From: Candidatus Sulfotelmatobacter sp.
GTDB lineage: Bacteria; Acidobacteriota; Terriglobia; Terriglobales; Acidobacteriaceae
NCBI GenBank assembly: GCA_017883385.1
Contig: JADGNQ010000010.1
Location: forward strand, 1-64,000
DNA: 64,000 nt
Direction: 5' to 3'
Under the pieces are notes generated by a model. The model ran no database searches. It was not told the DNA's origin and saw only the letters and a list, made by a program, of their open reading frames with translations. This document shows positions 1 to 7,970 of the stretch, one piece after another; position 1 is the first letter of the stretch, and every line of letters starts with the position of its first letter. Position numbers and translations under genes: made by a program.

Positions 1-961
1 ACTTCCACAGAGTCGTGGGATCGTCCCAGCCATCGTCGAACAGGAAGCTGTCGAGTTTGACGCCGCGCTGCTTCGTCAGTTGCTCGCCGAAACTCTGGAC
101 GACTGCCACCGCACTCTGTTCGTTGTAGCGGTCAAAGTATCCGAGGTCATACCAGGAGTTGTAGTGCAGGAAAGTTCGATAAGGATGAGCGCGTTCGAGT
201 TCGACATATTTCAGGAAGTCGCGGCGCAACTGCCCGGGATGCGTCACACCGAACACAGATGAATACGTCACACTTTGTCCCGCCTGCAGCGGGAGTTCGC
301 GCGCAAGCCAGCAGGAGGCGCGGTCGGCGCGGACACGGCAATCGGACAGCGGATGCTCGACGCCAGCGAACCAGGTTCCAGCGATGACGGGCGATCCCTT
401 CACCGGACCCGAGACCGCGGCACCGGGCAGGATCGCATCGACGAGGACAACCTGCGCGAGCGCGACAGGTTTCTGCAGCGCGTGGATGGTTACTTCCTGA
501 CGAATGTAGTTCGCGTCGTCGCGGAGTATCGCTTTCCAGGTGACTCGCATCTGCGCGGACGAGTCCTCGAGTTCGATCCGAATCTGCCGTCCCGGCAAGC
601 GATCCGAAGCCCTGGGCGAACTCGATAGACCTTGAAGTTCCTCAAGCACAGGCGCGGCCAGAATTTTAAAATCAACGGAACGCGAAACCGGGCCTTCTCC
701 AGGCACCAACTCAAACGTGCTGCCGTCGAGCGGCAGGGTCACGCCCGTGAAATGGTTGGCCAGACTTTGCCAACGCAGCGACCCGCCGCTGACCGACCAA
801 GTAGCCGAGATCGCGGCGTTCGAGAGGGTGAGAGTGTCTCCCTCGTGGCTAGCGTGAACCTTCGGAAGTGGCGACGCCTGAACCGGAAAGAGCGAGACCG
901 CGAGAACCATCACTACGAGAACCATCGTTAACTGAGCGCAGTAGCGAACGAGACGGGGCAT
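1..961 (-). CDS. GH36-like alpha-galactosidase-type glycoside hydrolase, 3' part cut by window edge
   Basis: The reverse strand is open for 320 codons from an ATG at 961 to the window edge, so only the N-terminal part is visible. A GGAGGG Shine-Dalgarno lies just upstream of the ATG. Residues 1-30 are a signal peptide (hydrophobic core LTMVLVVMVLAVSLF, then VQASP), so the protein is exported. A beta-rich N-terminal domain is followed from about residue 270 by FLHYNSWYDLGYF and then DSFLFDDGWDD, which resembles the start of the catalytic barrel of melibiase-like (GH36/clan D) enzymes. The catalytic residues lie beyond the edge. It diverges from the TonB receptor at 1228 and probably belongs to the same glycan locus. 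Family assignment is by motif resemblance only; the substrate is unknown. Confidence 0.6.
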   Translation of the reverse strand, partial: MPRLVRYCAQLTMVLVVMVLAVSLFPVQASPLPKVHASHEGDTLTLSNAAISATWSVSGGSLRWQSLANHFTGVTLPLDGSTFELVPGEGPVSRSVDFKILAAPVLEELQGLSSSPRASDRLPGRQIRIELEDSSAQMRVTWKAILRDDANYIRQEVTIHALQKPVALAQVVLVDAILPGAAVSGPVKGSPVIAGTWFAGVEHPLSDCRVRADRASCWLARELPLQAGQSVTYSSVFGVTHPGQLRRDFLKYVELERAHPYRTFLHYNSWYDLGYFDRYNEQSAVAVVQSFGEQLTKQRGVKLDSFLFDDGWDDPTTLWK

Positions 962-1150
962 TCGCACATCCCTCCAGAAGGTTGGAACGTAGGGCAGAAC
1001 AGCAGCAGCCCACAGACTACGGGACGAAACCTTATGAAACAAGAAGAAAGGAGTCGTAAATATGCTCTGAACTCTCTCTCGATTCAAGATCGAACCTGCG
1101 GAAGAGTCTCCGGTTCCCACCCGCCCGTGCATATTTTAGATCGCTCCGAT

Positions 1151-1184
1151 TTGACTTGACTTTCGCCATAAACGAAAGTAATAG
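1151..1184 (+). promoter_or_regulatory. Sigma-70 promoter with embedded inverted-repeat operator
   Basis: TTGACT at 1156-1161 and TAATAG at 1179-1184 are separated by 17 bases, giving a good -35/-10 pair for the receptor gene at 1228. A perfect 7-bp inverted repeat, ACTTTCG at 1159-1165 and CGAAAGT at 1173-1179 with a 7-base spacer, sits almost entirely between the two promoter elements, as expected of a repressor operator. The regulator is not identifiable, and the repeat does not have the AACGTT core of LacI operators. A second TTGACT begins at 1151. Confidence 0.55.
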
Positions 1185-1227
1185 TTTTAACTCGTAATGA
1201 TATGAAAGCTCCTGTTAGGAGGCCGCT

Positions 1228-4200
1228 ATGCGTGTCGCTGGTCGCAGTCGCTCTTCACTCCTGAGTCTCATCGCTCTTATCGCATTTCTCTTCGTGACAG
1301 CTGCCGTCTTCGGACAGGCCAGCTACACGGCGCAGATTCGAGGAATCGTCAAGGACCAAACCGGCGCGCTGATCGTAAATGCGAGCATCACGATCGTCAA
1401 CGACGCCACCGGCATCGCGGCAACGGCACACAGCGACGATCATGGACTGTACCTGCTGACGGGGCTTCGGCCAGCGGTGTACACGATCAAGGCGGAGGCG
1501 GCCGGATTCAGGGCGGCCGAGCAGAAGAATGCCGTGCTGCAGGTCGACCAGCAGACCACGATTGACTTCACGCTGCATCCACTCGGAGTGATCACGACCA
1601 TGGAGGTGACGGAGGCCGCGCCTCTGCTGGATACCGAGAGTGCGGCCATCGGCACCGACGTGACCAACGAGTATGTGCGCGACATTCCTCTGTATGGCCG
1701 CAGCATGTTCGGGCTGGTCTTCCTTGCCGGCGGAGTGACGGAAACGACTGGTTCCGGGATCAATGACAATTATCCGTCGGGCACCAACTTCGTCTCCAAC
1801 GGCCAGCGTAACGCCACCGCTCAAGTAACCCTCGACGGTAGTCCCATTAGCGCCCCGGAACAGGGCGAGGGCGGCAACTCCAACGTCTACTTTCAGCCTT
1901 CTGTCGAGATCGTGCAGGAATTCAAGGTCCAAAACAACAGTTTCTCCGCGGAGTTTGGGAACAATGGCGGCACCATTGTGAACATGGTGCTCAAGCAAGG
2001 TGGGAATGCATTCCACGGAAGCGGCTGGTGGTATTTCCAACGTTCAGCAACCGATGCCCGGGATTTCTTCAACAGCGGCCCGCGGCCGGATCACGTGCGC
2101 GATCAGTACGGATTCTCGCTGGGCGGGCCGATCCAGAAAAACAAGACATTCTTCTTTGTAGATCTTGAGAAAGTTCGTCAGCAGGACCCGATCAACCTGA
2201 GAGGGATCGTCCCCACGGACTTGGAACGCACCGGCGATTTCTCCCAAAGCCCCGCCAACTCTAATGGAATCTGGGACCCGTGCGCCGGAAACCAGGGATC
2301 TGCCACGCCTTGCCCACGATCACAAACTGATCCTATTACTGGGCAATCCCTTGCTGTCCGATTCACCGATGGTGGCGTGGTCGACAAGATCCCTGCGGAC
2401 AAGATCGACTCGATCGGGCAGGCGATTCTGAATCTGTATCCGCACCCTAACATACCGGGCGCGGCCTTTCCGGACCCCAACTGGCGCAAAGTCATCGTTG
2501 GAACCGACCCCGGGTGGCAGTTCGACGTCAAGTTGGATCATCAGTTCAATACCAACCACAGAGTCGGTGGACGTTATAGCCGTCATCACGACCAAAGCAC
2601 AGCGCCGACGATCATCGGCAGTGATCAGGGCGACGGCACGATTTTCCTGACGAACACCCAGAATGGCGGCGTGGAGTATAACTGGTCCGTTAGTCCGACG
2701 GCCCTTTGGACAAGCCGATTCAGCGTGGACCGCGTCCATGCCCCCGGCATCAGTAACAATTACCCAACGCTCAGCGATGTGGGCCTTTCGCCGGACCTTG
2801 CCGCCAACGGACTCACGCGAATGCCCACGATCGGGGTGGATGACCCCTTCCTCTCGATATTCACCCAGTGCTGCGTGGATACACACTTTGCCCACACGTT
2901 AGTCAGTTACTCGTCCGGTATCCAATGGGTAAAGGGACGGCACTCAATCAAGTTTGGAGGCGAGCAGCGTGTCTTCTTTAACTACTTCTGGCAACCCGAC
3001 AATCCCTCCGGCATCTTCAACTTCTCGCGCGATGTGACCACCTCGCAACCTAATATCGGCCTGGGCGATAACAACGAAGGCAACCCGTTCGCCACGATTC
3101 TGCTTGGGTATCCCCATGATGCCTCTCTGCATCTGGTGCCCGCGATAGCGGATAAGTCGAAAGAGACTGCCTTCTATGTTCAGGACGACTGGAAGGTAAC
3201 GCCCAAGCTGACCGTCAATGTTGGCTTGCGCTATGAGTGGAGCACGCCCTATACCGAGCGCCAAAACCGGCTCCAGTTCAATGATTTCAGCGGAGACACA
3301 GGAATCAGCATTCCTTACGATCGCGATGGCTCGGGACTGCTTCCGCAATTGGGGCAGATTGGGGAAATCAGGGGTACCTCGGTGTTCCCAAGTTCCGGAC
3401 ACCGCAACTCACCTGTGGACAGAAACAATTGGGCTCCCCGTTTGGGGTTCGCCTATCAACTCGCGCCTAATACCGTGTTGCGGGGCGGCGCGGGAGTGTT
3501 CTACGGGATGAACGTCGCCACCAACTTCCAGTATGCCGGCCCGGCATTTGCCAAGACTGCCTCTATGTTCTTCTCCAAAGACAATTTCGCGACCCAGTTC
3601 GCGTGTCTTGGACCTTCAAACATCCAGACCACCTGCACCAGCCCATTTCCTGGCGGCCTCGCACCTCCGCAGGGAACCACCTACGGCAAACTGGCGCAGT
3701 GGGGCTTCGGGAACTCGAGCGACCTGGACACCGGAACCGCTCGGAATGCAGAAATCTATCAATGGAATCTGGGAATTCAGCACCTGCTCCCGGGACAGAT
3801 CGTAATAGGGGTCGACTACTCCGCCAACCGAAGCACCCATCTGCCGTGGGCCGGGGCAGGGGGGATTTCCACTCGCAATCGCAACTTCCTGCCTTCGTCG
3901 ACTCGGGCTCAACTCGTCCAAGCCGCCAACAATCCCGCTATCAACCCCCCAGGCCCCAACTTTGACCCCAACTGGGTAACGGACTATCTCAACACGGAAG
4001 TGCCCAATCCGTTCCAGTGCTTCTTCACCGCGGCAGCAGCGCTGACCGGTTCGTGGTGCCCGCCCAGCCCAATTTTCAACGCGGCTGATGTGGCGGATTC
4101 CCGCTATGTGGATGACACGATTCCGCAGCAACTGCTGCTGGAACCCTACCCCCAGTTTGATGGCGGGTTCGAGGGACTGCCGAAGCTGATCGCGACATCG

Positions 4201-4950
4201 TGGTACCACTCGCTGCAGATTCGCTTCCAGAAACGCGCCAGTCACTACATCAGCTTTGAGGGCAACTACACTTTTTCGAAGTCGACGGACGATTCGTCTG
4301 CCGGTCGCAATGCCTGGATTGGCAATCTCGGTCTGGATAATCCGCAGGTCCTCGACAATCTCAAAGTCGAGCACGGGATCGGCTCTAACGACGCTCCTCA
4401 CCGTTTGACGGCCGCTATCATTGTGGAGCTTCCTTTCGGGAAAGACCGGTGGATCGGAGGCGGCATGAACCGGGTGATGGATGGCATCGTGGGTGGCTGG
4501 GCATTGAACACAGTGGTCACCTTGCAATCCGGCAACCCCCTGGCTCTCTTCAACAATGCCGGACTGCTGGCGGACGGCAATCAGAGACCGAACGTGATCT
4601 GCTCTCAACTTTCGAGCGGCCTGAGCTATCACGAGGCGGCTAAGACGAGGGGGACTGTCCTAAATCAGGATTGCTTTGGCGAACCCGGCGACAATATTCC
4701 GGGCAATGCGCCCAGGCACTTCTCCAACTTGCGGGGTGACGGCATCCGCAACCTGGATACGTCGCTCTCGAAAGAATTCAAGATCCACGAGGGGCAGGTT
4801 GTCCAGGTTCGGGCCGAAATGTTCAATGCCTTCAATCATCAGCGTTTTGCCTTCCCCGATGTTGGATCGGGAGACGGCGCATTGGGGAACGTCACTGCCA
4901 CAACCAACAACTTCCGCAGAATGCAGTTCGGAGCGCGCTACCAGTTCTAA
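1228..4950 (+). CDS. TonB-dependent receptor with carboxypeptidase-regulatory domain (Oar-like)
   Basis: This 1240-residue outer-membrane receptor probably imports oligosaccharides or another large ligand using TonB energy. The start is supported by TTAGGAGG six bases upstream. Residues 1-30 are a signal peptide ending VFGQ. Residues about 35-118 form a carboxypeptidase-D regulatory-like beta-sandwich (IRGIVKDQTGALIVNASI). Residues about 125-240 are the plug (VRDIPLYGRSMFGLVFLAGG), and the rest is a long beta-barrel ending in the terminal aromatic FGARYQF typical of outer-membrane proteins. Acidobacteria carry many such proteins. It is followed by three exported TIM-barrel proteins in the same direction, which suggests it imports their products. 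A promoter with an inverted repeat lies upstream. The ligand is unknown. Confidence 0.85.
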   Translation: MRVAGRSRSSLLSLIALIAFLFVTAAVFGQASYTAQIRGIVKDQTGALIVNASITIVNDATGIAATAHSDDHGLYLLTGLRPAVYTIKAEAAGFRAAEQKNAVLQVDQQTTIDFTLHPLGVITTMEVTEAAPLLDTESAAIGTDVTNEYVRDIPLYGRSMFGLVFLAGGVTETTGSGINDNYPSGTNFVSNGQRNATAQVTLDGSPISAPEQGEGGNSNVYFQPSVEIVQEFKVQNNSFSAEFGNNGGTIVNMVLKQGGNAFHGSGWWYFQRSATDARDFFNSGPRPDHVRDQYGFSLGGPIQKNKTFFFVDLEKVRQQDPINLRGIVPTDLERTGDFSQSPANSNGIWDPCAGNQGSATPCPRSQTDPITGQSLAVRFTDGGVVDKIPADKIDSIGQAILNLYPHPNIPGAAFPDPNWRKVIVGTDPGWQFDVKLDHQFNTNHRVGGRYSRHHDQSTAPTIIGSDQGDGTIFLTNTQNGGVEYNWSVSPTALWTSRFSVDRVHAPGISNNYPTLSDVGLSPDLAANGLTRMPTIGVDDPFLSIFTQCCVDTHFAHTLVSYSSGIQWVKGRHSIKFGGEQRVFFNYFWQPDNPSGIFNFSRDVTTSQPNIGLGDNNEGNPFATILLGYPHDASLHLVPAIADKSKETAFYVQDDWKVTPKLTVNVGLRYEWSTPYTERQNRLQFNDFSGDTGISIPYDRDGSGLLPQLGQIGEIRGTSVFPSSGHRNSPVDRNNWAPRLGFAYQLAPNTVLRGGAGVFYGMNVATNFQYAGPAFAKTASMFFSKDNFATQFACLGPSNIQTTCTSPFPGGLAPPQGTTYGKLAQWGFGNSSDLDTGTARNAEIYQWNLGIQHLLPGQIVIGVDYSANRSTHLPWAGAGGISTRNRNFLPSSTRAQLVQAANNPAINPPGPNFDPNWVTDYLNTEVPNPFQCFFTAAAALTGSWCPPSPIFNAADVADSRYVDDTIPQQLLLEPYPQFDGGFEGLPKLIATSWYHSLQIRFQKRASHYISFEGNYTFSKSTDDSSAGRNAWIGNLGLDNPQVLDNLKVEHGIGSNDAPHRLTAAIIVELPFGKDRWIGGGMNRVMDGIVGGWALNTVVTLQSGNPLALFNNAGLLADGNQRPNVICSQLSSGLSYHEAAKTRGTVLNQDCFGEPGDNIPGNAPRHFSNLRGDGIRNLDTSLSKEFKIHEGQVVQVRAEMFNAFNHQRFAFPDVGSGDGALGNVTATTNNFRRMQFGARYQF

Positions 4951-4979
4951 GTGAATAAGGCGCGAGCAAGGCGACCACC

Positions 4980-5034
4980 GGGCTAAAGCCCTTACCGGTT
5001 CAACTCAACTAACGCGGCCCTGAAAGGGGCCGCG
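4980..5034. repeat. Tandem hairpin element between the receptor and the first TIM-barrel gene
   Basis: Two hairpins occur in the 121-base gap. One is GGGC-TAAA-GCCC at 4980-4991. The other is an 8-bp stem CGCGGCCC/GGGCCGCG at 5013-5020 and 5027-5034 with a TGAAAG loop. No T-run follows, so it is a poor intrinsic terminator. From memory, GGGCTAAAGCCC-type pairs are dispersed intergenic repeats in acidobacterial genomes; only this copy is in the window. It could attenuate transcription or act as a processing site. Confidence 0.45.
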
Positions 5035-5071
5035 CTTCCACCTTCCTTCTCGGCTGTCCGAGGAACTGCAC

Positions 5072-6631
5072 ATGCAACGAAGATCATTTCTGAAAGCTGG
5101 CGGAGCAATCGCGCTGGCTGCTGGATCCGGAACCCGCTCTCTCCTGGCACATGTTCCGACGCACAATTTTGACAAGTACGACTTTGGGTCCGGACCTCCG
5201 GTCGCCGACCGGCTCTATCAGGGACCTTTCTCCACCGACGACTATCCGAGTTGGAACGTGGTCATGGCGCTGACTCCATCCCGTGAAGTCGTGCCGAACT
5301 ATGGGATGGGACTGATCACCTATGTATGCGACGAAGTGGGACCGGGCCAGAAGGAAGGAGAGACCCTGGCCCAGTCGATCGAGAATCTGGTGAAGCTGCC
5401 GCTGGGCACGAAGCTGTATTTGCGCGTGAACTGGAAGGATGTGCAGCAGCGGGCGGGAAGGCTCGACGTTTGCGAGCACTGGAAGCTGACTTTCGATCTG
5501 GCCCGGAGATATCAGAAGCGCATCGGGTTGCGCGTGATGATGAGCAATCCGGACATTCCGGATTCTCCGCTGCCGGAATTTCTGCGCGAGAAGATCCCGA
5601 TGGTCAAGCTGGGCGATTGGCTGAAACGCACCCGCTACGAACCCCGCTACGATTCCCCCGCGTTTCAGTCGGCGTTTCGCGAACTGGTGGACCTGCTCGC
5701 CGATGCTTACGACGGCCATCCTGACGTCGAGTATGTCGACACGTTTATGTATGGCTTCTGGGGCGAGGGTCACACCTGGCCGTTCGAGTCGAATTCGTTC
5801 CCTGATTCGGTTACCGCCGAGAACACATTCGTGAGCATGTTCCAGCACCAACTGGAACGATGGAAGAAGACTCCGCTGGTTACGAACACGCAGCCGGACT
5901 TCAGCAAAGTGGGCAACTCGGAACTGCTGGACCGCACGGTACGGAGTTGCAACTGGCTGCGTACCGACACCATCTTCATCGAGAACGAGCAGATCGACGA
6001 ATTGAGTAATCGCCCGCCGTGGATCGCCGCGTCGATCGAAGTTGGCATGTCGGACGGATCGCCTCGCAGTTTGAAGCTGGATGACGGCGTTCCTTATACC
6101 GACAACGTTGTGCAGCATGCGCGCGACGTGGGCGCCTGCTATTTCTCGCTGTGGAACTGGCACCGCATCCAGGCCGATCGCATCCTCAACTACTACCATC
6201 AGTTCCCCGAAGCGATTGATGGACTTGCGCGGCAGATCGGGTACAGGGTGCGGCCGTCCTGGGTGTGGACCTACGAAGAGGGGGGCTATCCGGGATTGAT
6301 TATCGGGTTCGTGAACGACGGGATTGCGGGCGTGCCGGGCGTGCTGCGAGTGTCGGTGGTGAGCGAGGACGGGAAGGTGAATGTTGGAGGGAGCCTCGAT
6401 GCCGGGTACCCGCTGCCGGGGAAAGTGCGCCAGGCGAAGTTTGTGCTGCCGAAGGGAACGAACTGGAAGGGGCTGCGCCTCAAGGCGGAAATCGAAGTCA
6501 AAGGGCAACGATATCCAGTGCGCTGGGCTTGCCGACAAAAATTGAATGAGGACGGCAGTTTGACACTGCGCCGAACCGTCGGCCTCGGGCAGGACGATGT
6601 GACCGGCGGCGTAGCTCCGACCGGCGAGTAG
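5072..6631 (+). CDS. Tat-exported TIM-barrel glycosidase-like protein (DUF4832-like)
   Basis: This 519-residue protein begins MQRRSFLKAGGAIALAAG, a twin-arginine signal, so it is exported folded. The start is supported by GAGGA 7 bases upstream. The central part reads as a TIM barrel. VDTFMYGFWGEGH puts a glutamate (E232) where GH-A type enzymes carry the acid/base, and DTIFIENEQ (E304) could hold the nucleophile. From about residue 390 a beta-sandwich domain follows (YRVRPSWVWTYEEGGYPG, then a strand-rich tail), similar to the C-terminal part of DUF4832 proteins. It lies between the TonB receptor and the GH135-like gene and is probably co-transcribed with the latter. Hydrolase activity is inferred; the substrate is unknown. 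A GH42-like relative is an alternative. Confidence 0.6.
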   Translation: MQRRSFLKAGGAIALAAGSGTRSLLAHVPTHNFDKYDFGSGPPVADRLYQGPFSTDDYPSWNVVMALTPSREVVPNYGMGLITYVCDEVGPGQKEGETLAQSIENLVKLPLGTKLYLRVNWKDVQQRAGRLDVCEHWKLTFDLARRYQKRIGLRVMMSNPDIPDSPLPEFLREKIPMVKLGDWLKRTRYEPRYDSPAFQSAFRELVDLLADAYDGHPDVEYVDTFMYGFWGEGHTWPFESNSFPDSVTAENTFVSMFQHQLERWKKTPLVTNTQPDFSKVGNSELLDRTVRSCNWLRTDTIFIENEQIDELSNRPPWIAASIEVGMSDGSPRSLKLDDGVPYTDNVVQHARDVGACYFSLWNWHRIQADRILNYYHQFPEAIDGLARQIGYRVRPSWVWTYEEGGYPGLIIGFVNDGIAGVPGVLRVSVVSEDGKVNVGGSLDAGYPLPGKVRQAKFVLPKGTNWKGLRLKAEIEVKGQRYPVRWACRQKLNEDGSLTLRRTVGLGQDDVTGGVAPTGE

Positions 6632-6691
6632 ATCACGGCAAGTCTCCACGAAAGACACGCTCTGGGAACGAGCATTGACAGGGGATCAGCT

Positions 6692-7957
6692 ATGAAAAAA
6701 GATATGCAGCGTGGCATAAAGTTCGGCGGATGGCTGATTGCCGTATTTGCGGCAGTGACAGCTGCGGGACAGACGCGGCTCGGGGTGCCATCCTATCAGG
6801 ACCCGGGGTCGACGCAGTGGACGGCTTGGGCGGCACCGGGAGCGAAGGCCATCGGCATCATGATCGTCAATCTCAACAACGGGGACGACGAGACTTACTA
6901 CCCGAGCGTCGACCGGGCGATTCGTGCTTCACGCAATCAGGGTATCTTCGTGATCGGGTATACATACACGGGTTATGGCACGCGAGATCCGAAGGTCGTT
7001 CGACGGAAGATCGATGCGGTGTACCGGAATTACTTAATCGATGGCATCTTCTTCGATGAAGTGCCAACCGACTGCAACGCAAGCAATCCCTTTCTTTCCA
7101 CCCAGTTCTTGTACTACGAGGCACTCACGAACCACGTGCGGGAGAAGGCGGGCGCAAGAATAACGGTGCTCAATCCGGGCACCTACAGTGCCAGCGACTG
7201 CTGGATGGGTATCACCAACATCTTGATGAATTGGGAAAGCCAGGGCCTAAAGGACTATCGAGACAACTACGTGGACTTTGCGTGGGTGCACCAGTACCCG
7301 CCTGATCGGTTCTGGCACATCGTTTATGGAATGGGTAAGGACCAACTTCAAGGAGCTCTGGACCTGGCGAAGCAGCGCAACGCCGGCTGGGTTTATCTGA
7401 CACAGGAGACGGGCAATCCGTATGACAGCCCGCCGCAGTACTGGACGGCAGAAGCCGCGTCAGTCGAGCAACAAGCCGTGCAGGCCCCGTTTGCCAGCGC
7501 ATGGCCGGACTCAATCGATGGGCAGGGCGCCCGGCTGCGCGGGCGCACGTTGATTCGTTGGAGCGGTGCGAACGCAGCCAAATGGCAGATATTTCTCGAC
7601 ACCGATCGAAATCCGAAGACCGGATACCACGGGGGCGGCATTGCGGTTGGGGCGGAATATATGTTCGAGGCCGAGGGCGGCGCGTCCCGTCTGTGGCGGT
7701 ACGCGGGCACAGGCACGGACTGGAGTTGGACCGAAGTGTCAGCGAATGCTGCGCTCGATATGCTCGACCCCACCGTTAGGGCCGCGAGCTTCGACACCTA
7801 TGCCCTAGGCGGGACCAAGGCTTTGAATTATCAGATCCGCGCCCTGGATGCAGCCGAACATTCCTCGGAAAACCATCCGACCTATGACAGCTACGTCTTG
7901 ACGCTTAGCGTAGGCAATACAGGAATGGTCTTCGACATCATGAATCATCCGCAATGA
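6692..7957 (+). CDS. Spherulin-4/GH135-like glycosidase with C-terminal carbohydrate-binding-like domain
   Basis: This 421-residue exported protein has a signal peptide over residues 1-26 (ends TAAGQ). Residues 28-250 match the spherulin-4 family: VPSYQDPG near the start, VIGYTYTGYGTR, DGIFFDE with D122 and E123, ITVLNPGTY, and NWES with E182. In the GH135 enzyme Sph3 of Aspergillus the corresponding Asp, Glu and Glu are the active-site residues, and the activity is endo-alpha-1,4-N-acetylgalactosaminidase. Residues about 260-421 form a strand-rich domain (FLDTDRNPKTGY, GAEYMFEAEGG) resembling CBM9/DOMON carbohydrate-binding modules. The likely substrate is an alpha-linked galactosamine polymer, but this is inference from the family; related plant and fungal wall polymers remain possible. 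Confidence 0.72.
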   Translation: MKKDMQRGIKFGGWLIAVFAAVTAAGQTRLGVPSYQDPGSTQWTAWAAPGAKAIGIMIVNLNNGDDETYYPSVDRAIRASRNQGIFVIGYTYTGYGTRDPKVVRRKIDAVYRNYLIDGIFFDEVPTDCNASNPFLSTQFLYYEALTNHVREKAGARITVLNPGTYSASDCWMGITNILMNWESQGLKDYRDNYVDFAWVHQYPPDRFWHIVYGMGKDQLQGALDLAKQRNAGWVYLTQETGNPYDSPPQYWTAEAASVEQQAVQAPFASAWPDSIDGQGARLRGRTLIRWSGANAAKWQIFLDTDRNPKTGYHGGGIAVGAEYMFEAEGGASRLWRYAGTGTDWSWTEVSANAALDMLDPTVRAASFDTYALGGTKALNYQIRALDAAEHSSENHPTYDSYVLTLSVGNTGMVFDIMNHPQ

Positions 7958-7970
7958 TCGGAAAATGACA

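Noticed and set aside
5084..6658. 524-codon reverse frame opposite the Tat-exported barrel gene
   Set aside because: The forward frame has a signal, SD and fold motifs; the reverse is low-complexity His/Arg/Val-rich and is a shadow.
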